DNA from: Acinetobacter equi | Lineage (GTDB): Bacteria > Pseudomonadota > Gammaproteobacteria > Pseudomonadales > Moraxellaceae | Direction of reading: 5' to 3' | DNA length: 64,000 nt | NCBI RefSeq assembly: GCF_001307195.1 | Contig: NZ_CP012808.1 | Span: forward strand, 2,542,001-2,606,000 | In this document: positions 59,066 through 64,000 of the stretch, in pieces | Layout of the letters: the number at the start of each line of letters is the position of its first letter | Position numbering within the stretch: the first letter of the stretch is position 1 | Program-made: the position numbers and the translations under genes | Notes under the pieces: model-generated | Database searches by the model: none | Told to the model about the DNA's origin: nothing | What the model saw: the letters and a program-made list of their open reading frames with translations, nothing else

Positions 59066-60442
59066 TTATTTTTTCAGCTTTTCTTCTATATTTTCAATAG
59101 ATTTTTGCTCTATTTTTTCATAAAGTTCAATTTCATCAATAACTTCACAACCTAAATAACTTTCAAATAGCGATTTACTTGAAGTTATCTCATAATTAAT
59201 TTGATGATTTTCTCCTAAATTCGACTGAAAAATCCCTGCAGCAGAAACAGGTAAAAAATCTTCATAAACAATGGGTTCAAAAGAAACTATTCCTTTTTTA
59301 ATCAAGCTTTCCAATTCAAAAAAATGATTCTCTTCTTTTAAAAGATCATCTTCTTTATTGAGAAAATATCGGAAAAATGCTAGTTTTTCTAATCGTAAAG
59401 AATTGTAGTCATCGGGAAATTTTTTAAAGTTTTCATTCAATATTTCCATATATTGTTCTGAGTTCTGATCATTAGGTATTTCACCTAATTGTGTTCTAGA
59501 TTTTTCTAAAAGTTCATCATATAAATGACGCCCTTTAACTGTTAATGCAACACCTCGTTGTTCAATTTCCCCAAATCGTGCAGTATGTGTTCCCTGTTCA
59601 GAGATATGATAGGATGGAAATAATACATTTTCCTCCAAAGCTTTAAAGCTTGTTTGACGTAATAAAATCGGACAATTTCTCGGAGGTGGTCCTTCGATGA
59701 CTGCTTTAGGGCTCATTCCCAATTTAAACATCTCTTTTTGCGCCCAATCTATATCTAAAACTCGTGGCGTTAAATGATTAATATGAGGTCCTTTGAATGC
59801 AACAACATCTGCAACTAATCGGTGTTGTTGATGTAATGATTCATACAATGCTTTACTAACAGCTGCTTCTTTATGCCATCTAAATGTTTCAAGTACTTCA
59901 TGAATAAACTCTTCTGCATCAATTTTACTTAATCCACCTTGTTGCTCAAATTTGTCAGTCAATATCAAAGCACGTTCTGTAAAAATTTGACGCTTTTCTA
60001 AAATATCATGTGCGATTTGACGTAAATTTTCATCTTCTACCAGCTCTAATCTTAATAGTGATGTAAAAACACGAAATGGACTTTCATTTAAATCTTCAAG
60101 CTTTAGAGCACGAAATGCAGTTGCAAAAACAGGTACACCTGCTGGAACTAAATCGTAATATCCAACTGGTTGCATCCCCATTACAGCAAAAATACGGCAT
60201 ATAGTTTTAATCTCTTGAGCCGTCCCTAACCGTATTGCACCATGGCGCTCTAAAGACAAACGCTTATATTCATCTCTCATGTGTAATTGGGTATTTAATG
60301 CTACTTTTTGATTTAGCATTTCACCATTAATATGTTTGACTAAATCAAGTAGATCACCATAAAGAGGAACTTCCTTTTTGTACATTTCAGACATAAGTGC
60401 TGAAAATTTAGATCTAATTTGATTTGTACTTATAAATTCCAT
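59066..60442 (-). CDS. hglS: 2-oxoadipate dioxygenase/decarboxylase HglS (DUF1338, YdcJ)
   Basis: A VOC-fold Fe(II) enzyme turning 2-oxoadipate into 2-hydroxyglutarate in lysine catabolism. The 458-residue protein carries the DUF1338 motifs: LERHGAIRLGTAQEI with the His67 metal ligand and Arg71, KGPHINHLTPRVLDI with the second His (about 223), and ARFGEIEQRGVALT with the Glu ligand (about 292). The numbering agrees closely with the Pseudomonas putida HglS sites (His70, His226, Glu294). Neighbouring lysine-catabolic genes are not seen, though lysO lies 6 kb away. Confidence 0.88.
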   Translation of the reverse strand: MEFISTNQIRSKFSALMSEMYKKEVPLYGDLLDLVKHINGEMLNQKVALNTQLHMRDEYKRLSLERHGAIRLGTAQEIKTICRIFAVMGMQPVGYYDLVPAGVPVFATAFRALKLEDLNESPFRVFTSLLRLELVEDENLRQIAHDILEKRQIFTERALILTDKFEQQGGLSKIDAEEFIHEVLETFRWHKEAAVSKALYESLHQQHRLVADVVAFKGPHINHLTPRVLDIDWAQKEMFKLGMSPKAVIEGPPPRNCPILLRQTSFKALEENVLFPSYHISEQGTHTARFGEIEQRGVALTVKGRHLYDELLEKSRTQLGEIPNDQNSEQYMEILNENFKKFPDDYNSLRLEKLAFFRYFLNKEDDLLKEENHFFELESLIKKGIVSFEPIVYEDFLPVSAAGIFQSNLGENHQINYEITSSKSLFESYLGCEVIDEIELYEKIEQKSIENIEEKLKK

Positions 60443-61009
60443 TTTTTCTTTTCCTTATATCTATTATTTTTTAACTCTATTTTCACTACATTTAACTAAA
60501 TCACTCAATGTGACGAACCGTAAATTAAATATAGTGTTTGTTATTCTGCCATGAGTTAATGAATAGAAAAGTATTTGAATATAGCTTTTTGCAAATGCAT
60601 TTTGAGTATTTTTTCAGCCTTTAACTTATATTTATGTTCTAATTATTGTTTATTCCTTCTATTTGATAGCCATTTTCTTCTACTAATTTATGCTAGTTTT
60701 ATGCTTCTGTTAAATTTAGAGATTTAAAACATTTTTCAACTATAAGTTGAATCTAAATTTAAATTATGTTTAAGGTATAAAGCCAAGTCTATATAAATGA
60801 AAAGTGATTTTTCCAATTCAAATATACACCAAAAAAATTATGCAAAACAAATCTCAGTATATTTATTTTTCAGCAAAATAAATCAATAAATACAATTAAA
60901 TCAAATACTAAATTTCACAACATTAGATGCTTTTAAAAATCATTTTCATATATTCTATTGTGAATACATAGAAAAGTATTTTACCCCAAAACTTGGGAAA
61001 GGATCTGTA
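60443..61009. other. Divergent intergenic region, hglS/marC
   Basis: About 570 bp, AT-rich. ORFs here overlap marC on the opposite strand and are shadows. No RNA, repeat or operator recognised. Confidence 0.4.
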
Positions 61010-61633
61010 ATGAACTCTATTTTTGAACATGCTCTTACCATATTCATGGCATTCTTTGCCATCATGAATCCAATTGCAAATACAGCAGCATTTGCTGGGC
61101 TTACAGGAAACATGAGTAAAGCACAAAAACAGGCAACAGCACTCAAAGCACTAATTATTACCTTTATTTTAATTACACTTTTCTCACTACTAGGTCAAAA
61201 AATATTTGATTTATTTGGTATTACATTGCCTGCTTTACGAATCACAGGCGGTATTTTGGTTTTTATGATTGGCTATCATATGCTACAAGGTTCTAGTTCA
61301 AATATTCATTCATCAAAAAATGAAGACCCTGTTGGCTCAAATGATATTTCAATTTCCCCTTTAGCTGTTCCTCTACTTGCAGGTCCAGGTACAATTGCTA
61401 CGGCAATGAACTATTCAAGCAATGGTGGCTTACAAGATCTTGTCACCATTGGTGTTTTCTTTATTCTTTGCGTAATTACATATGTTTGCTTCATATTCTG
61501 TAATCAAATTATTGAGAAAATTGGTAAAAATGGATTAACCATTGTGACACGTTTAATGGGATTAATCTTAGCTGTGATTGGTACACAAATGTTTATTGCA
61601 GGTGTACATGGTGCTTTTCATCTACCGACTTAA
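61010..61633 (+). CDS. MarC-family integral membrane protein
   Basis: A 207-residue inner-membrane protein with about six hydrophobic helices, of the MarC/UPF0056 family. The family motifs appear in the first helix region (FFAIMNPIANTAAFAGLTG) and around residues 120-127 (PLLAGPGTIATAM). The function of MarC proteins is unresolved; despite the name they are not established drug-resistance proteins. AAAGGATCT precedes the ATG. Confidence 0.92.
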   Translation: MNSIFEHALTIFMAFFAIMNPIANTAAFAGLTGNMSKAQKQATALKALIITFILITLFSLLGQKIFDLFGITLPALRITGGILVFMIGYHMLQGSSSNIHSSKNEDPVGSNDISISPLAVPLLAGPGTIATAMNYSSNGGLQDLVTIGVFFILCVITYVCFIFCNQIIEKIGKNGLTIVTRLMGLILAVIGTQMFIAGVHGAFHLPT

Positions 61634-61662
61634 TATAAATCTTTAATTCAATTTCTATAATT

Positions 61663-61690
61663 AATGCCATGTAAAACTACATGGCATTTC
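61663..61690. terminator. Terminator-like hairpin after marC
   Basis: AATGCCATGT, AAAACT, ACATGGCATT lies between the convergent marC and porin genes, with a short T-rich tail. Confidence 0.6.
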
Positions 61691-61737
61691 ATTTCATACA
61701 ACCATTAATCTAAACAATTTATCACATTAAATTTCAA

Positions 61738-62997
61738 TTAGAATTTCCATGTATAGTCAATATTTACACGTTGCTCTTTTGCAGACTTAAATGTTGCTTT
61801 AGGACCAAAATCATTTTTGTAATCTTCATGTCTAAGTCTAATATTAACTCCTTTTAAAAAGGTACTTTGTATTTGATACGAGAGTTCTATACCAAATTTA
61901 CGTTCTGTTAATTTTCGATCATCTCCCACCAAATTAACAAGTTCAATATCATGTCCTTTGGTATAACGAGTCATTAATTTTAAACCGGGAACTTGTTTTT
62001 TAAAATCATAATCATAACGAATTGAATATGCCTTTTCTTTGGGATTTAAAAAATCTGTTGCCCAAGCATCCATATACGTATTTGCTTCTCCACCACTTAA
62101 ATATGGAAAACCTGTTTTCCCTGAATTATAAATATAGCCAGCAGTAAATTTATGGTTATCCACGCCTAAAGTTACTGCAATATTTCCATGATAATTATCG
62201 ACTTCCCCAGCTAAACTTTCACCTGCATCAACAGTTCTGAAAATTCTAAAATCTGTAAATACATTATATTGTTCATCAATTTTATAATTATTTTTTATCC
62301 AGAATGTGTATTGATTATAAATGTCATCCAAATTGGCATAAAAGAGACTTAATGTCGTTTCTGGTCGAATATCATAATAACCACCTGCATAAGTTAAACC
62401 TGATGTTTCAACTGATTTATATTTTTGATTTGCACCTGAAAGCTTAATTTTTTCATAATTGGTTGAATCACGATGATTAACACGGTTTACATAGCCCGCT
62501 TCTAATTTTAAGTTTTGAATCTCTTTAGATTCTAATGCGACACCACGATAAATTTGCGGTAATAATCTTGCCTGTGATCCAACTAAAACAGGATTTACAG
62601 GAATAAATCCACCTACTTTTAGCTCAGTTTGAGAAAATTTTAATTTTCCTGCAATACTGCCTTTGGTAAAAGTTGATACAGGTTCTAAATCTGATTTTAA
62701 TGGTGTTAAAGCTGTACCATAATATTGCTTATCTCCCCACAAATTAATACCACTGCCAATCAAAACATCTACACCAAAACCAACAGGACCTTCGGTAAAA
62801 CCTGATTTTGCATTTAAAATAAAGCCTTGTACCCATTGTTTTGATGCCGGTTGAGTTGCATCATCGCCAACAAAATTTCGATCTAAATAAAAGTTCCTAG
62901 CTGTAAAAGTTACATTACTATCTTCTACAAATGCAGCAAAGCTTACGCTTGGAAAAACTATAGTTGCACTCATTAAACCCAATATAAATTTTTTCAT
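61738..62997 (-). CDS. OprD-family outer-membrane porin
   Basis: A 419-residue precursor with signal peptide MKKFILGLMSATIVFPSVSFA and a mature N-terminus FVEDSNVTFTARNFYLDRNF as in OprD-type substrate-specific channels (basic amino acids, carboxylates, aromatic acids). It has strand-like alternation, GFILNAKSGFTEGPVGFGVD as a typical early OprD segment, and a terminal Phe (NIDYTWKF) for BAM recognition. The substrate is not predictable. AAGGAAAAAG precedes the ATG. Proximity to the thioesterase and acyl-CoA dehydrogenase suggests, weakly, a carbon-source uptake role. Confidence 0.87.
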   Translation of the reverse strand: MKKFILGLMSATIVFPSVSFAAFVEDSNVTFTARNFYLDRNFVGDDATQPASKQWVQGFILNAKSGFTEGPVGFGVDVLIGSGINLWGDKQYYGTALTPLKSDLEPVSTFTKGSIAGKLKFSQTELKVGGFIPVNPVLVGSQARLLPQIYRGVALESKEIQNLKLEAGYVNRVNHRDSTNYEKIKLSGANQKYKSVETSGLTYAGGYYDIRPETTLSLFYANLDDIYNQYTFWIKNNYKIDEQYNVFTDFRIFRTVDAGESLAGEVDNYHGNIAVTLGVDNHKFTAGYIYNSGKTGFPYLSGGEANTYMDAWATDFLNPKEKAYSIRYDYDFKKQVPGLKLMTRYTKGHDIELVNLVGDDRKLTERKFGIELSYQIQSTFLKGVNIRLRHEDYKNDFGPKATFKSAKEQRVNIDYTWKF

Positions 62998-63225
62998 CGT
63001 CTTTTTCCTTAGACAAAAGTTCCATATTCCATTGATAATTAATCAATAGATTTTTAAAGTTTTAAGTTGTTTCAATTACTATCAATAGCAAAAAATTATC
63101 TAAATTTTAACTGTTCGCATTTCGATCATTCCTTAATTACGTATTGTTGATGAGTCCCTCTCATCACTATGTACTTTCAATTTTGAAAACTTGATTACGT
63201 ATAACCAAGTTTTCATAACGGCCAA

Positions 63226-63627
63226 CTAAACTAAAGTAAATACAGCAGTCGCTTTACCAACTGCTTTACCATTCTGATAAGCAATACTTTCAATATTGGA
63301 AATTTTCTTACCTTGACGAATGAAATAAACTTCAACATTCACCTTTTCAAGCGCACAAGGTCTTAAAAAAGCAATATTTAAAGAAACAGTTGCCGATGCC
63401 TTCCCTTCATAAGAAAGTAATGCAAATAATCCCATTGCATCATCTAGCATTGCGCACAGCATTCCACCTTGCAGATGTCCCATAGGATTGGCAAATTCAG
63501 GTTTTGCTTGATATTCCAAACTGAGTTTTATTTCAGTTTCATCAAATTTTAAAATTTGACCACCCAAATGCGTATGAATTGCTGGTGGTTTTAAATCATC
63601 AAGCACGTTCGAAACATTCTTTGTCAT
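63226..63627 (-). CDS. PaaI-type hot-dog thioesterase
   Basis: A 133-residue hot-dog fold protein likely to hydrolyse acyl- or aryl-CoA esters in the cytoplasm. The core helix segment FANPMGHLQGGMLCAMLDDAM is the typical PaaI motif, with the catalytic acid near DDAMG, followed by the SATVSLNIAFLRPC strand. It begins six bases after the acyl-CoA dehydrogenase stop, so both are in one operon. A GAAAACTTG/CAAGTTTTC inverted repeat at 63185-63214 follows. Confidence 0.88.
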   Translation of the reverse strand: MTKNVSNVLDDLKPPAIHTHLGGQILKFDETEIKLSLEYQAKPEFANPMGHLQGGMLCAMLDDAMGLFALLSYEGKASATVSLNIAFLRPCALEKVNVEVYFIRQGKKISNIESIAYQNGKAVGKATAVFTLV

Positions 63628-63633
63628 CTATTA

Positions 63634-64000
63634 TTACTCACCAAAATAGCTGTCTTTAAATTCTGTAATTACATCTCCTGCACTTCTTACAGTATGCGCA
63701 AGACCATAAATTTCAGATAAAATGACACGATGATAAAAACGAGCAGTTTCAATTTTTGCAGTTAAAAATGCTGTATTTTCAGATGGTGATGCTAATAATT
63801 CTTCTGCTTTAGATGCACTTTTTGCATGTTGCCAAGCACCAACAACAATACCCACTAACATTAGATATGGCACTGAAATTGAAAGTGCTTGTTTAGTCGA
63901 TTGCATGAATTGTGCTGCAATAAGTTGGCTATTATCTTCAAGTACCTGAATTGCAGCTGCAAACTCTTTTGCAATATCAGTTAATTGAGCTGATGCTTGT
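63634..64000 (-). CDS. Acyl-CoA dehydrogenase (C-terminal end; gene runs off the window)
   Basis: The minus strand is open from base 64000 to a stop at 63634, giving the last 121 residues of a larger protein. It reads QLTDIAKEFAAAIQVLEDNS, then YLMLVGIVVGAWQHAKSASK and, after a stretch of helix, TARFYHRVILSEIYGLAHTV. This is the C-terminal helical domain of long bacterial acyl-CoA dehydrogenases (the acetyl-CoA-dehydrogenase-like C-terminal type). The FAD and catalytic domains are outside the window. The internal ATG at 63906 is not a true start. The thioesterase gene follows after six bases. Confidence 0.85.
   Translation of the reverse strand, partial: QASAQLTDIAKEFAAAIQVLEDNSQLIAAQFMQSTKQALSISVPYLMLVGIVVGAWQHAKSASKAEELLASPSENTAFLTAKIETARFYHRVILSEIYGLAHTVRSAGDVITEFKDSYFGE

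Noticed and set aside
60923..61146. Two minus-strand ORFs opposite the start of marC
   Set aside because: Both are antisense shadows of the well-supported marC gene.

Overview
This 64 kb window is AT-rich chromosomal DNA from a gammaproteobacterium of the Moraxellaceae, almost certainly the genus Acinetobacter. The inference rests on near-complete recognition of Acinetobacter-type housekeeping proteins (MetK, LpxA, PyrH, RecA, malate synthase G, a BlsA-like short BLUF photoreceptor, MipA/OmpV and OprD-type outer-membrane proteins) and on the pyrH-frr-uppS-cdsA-dxr-rseP-bamA-skp-lpxD-fabZ-lpxA gene order, which matches Pseudomonas/Acinetobacter rather than E. coli. It is mostly core genome. 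No prophage, CRISPR array, tRNA or rRNA was found.

Layout. 1-3 kb: the N-terminal part of mfd, then small unknown genes and a two-gene unit with a blue-light BLUF protein. 3-7 kb: tkt and metK, divergent around a 0.5 kb intergenic region with a Fur-box-like site. 7-13 kb: an accessory-looking stretch with an MFS carrier, a fused AT3-SGNH acyltransferase, an unknown protein with a His/Cys motif pair reminiscent of caspase-fold proteases, a MipA/OmpV protein and a DUF2805 protein. 13-17 kb: a three-gene ABC export system whose ATPase tail runs into a decayed IS3-family remnant, followed by a decayed umuD-like gene. 17-21.6 kb: HAD phosphatase-hslR, recA-recX, the SRP RNA gene and a frameshifted cpoB. 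21.6-33.9 kb: one long minus-strand envelope and translation cluster from rimO to lpxA. 34-37 kb: ntrBC behind a convincing sigma-54 promoter and NtrC-like site. 37-45 kb: regulators, map, brnQ, a small membrane protein with a structured leader, a hydrolase and a TerC-CBS protein. 45-64 kb: marR, glcB, an unknown alpha-helical protein, zapE, an AraC regulator, lysO, a nnr gene broken at a G8 tract, queG, bioB, metR, hglS, marC, an OprD porin, a thioesterase and the end of an acyl-CoA dehydrogenase gene.

How the genes work together: the large cluster couples UMP kinase and ribosome recycling with isoprenoid (dxr, uppS), phospholipid (cdsA), lipid A (lpxD, fabZ, lpxA) and outer-membrane protein assembly (bamA, skp, rseP). 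The oddities most worth checking are the G8 tract that splits nnr, the frameshift in cpoB, the pair of inverted IS ends joined to the ABC gene next to a umuD relic, the His/Cys unknown protein, and the candidate leader RNA before the small membrane protein. I see no convincing complete, previously undescribed multi-gene system.
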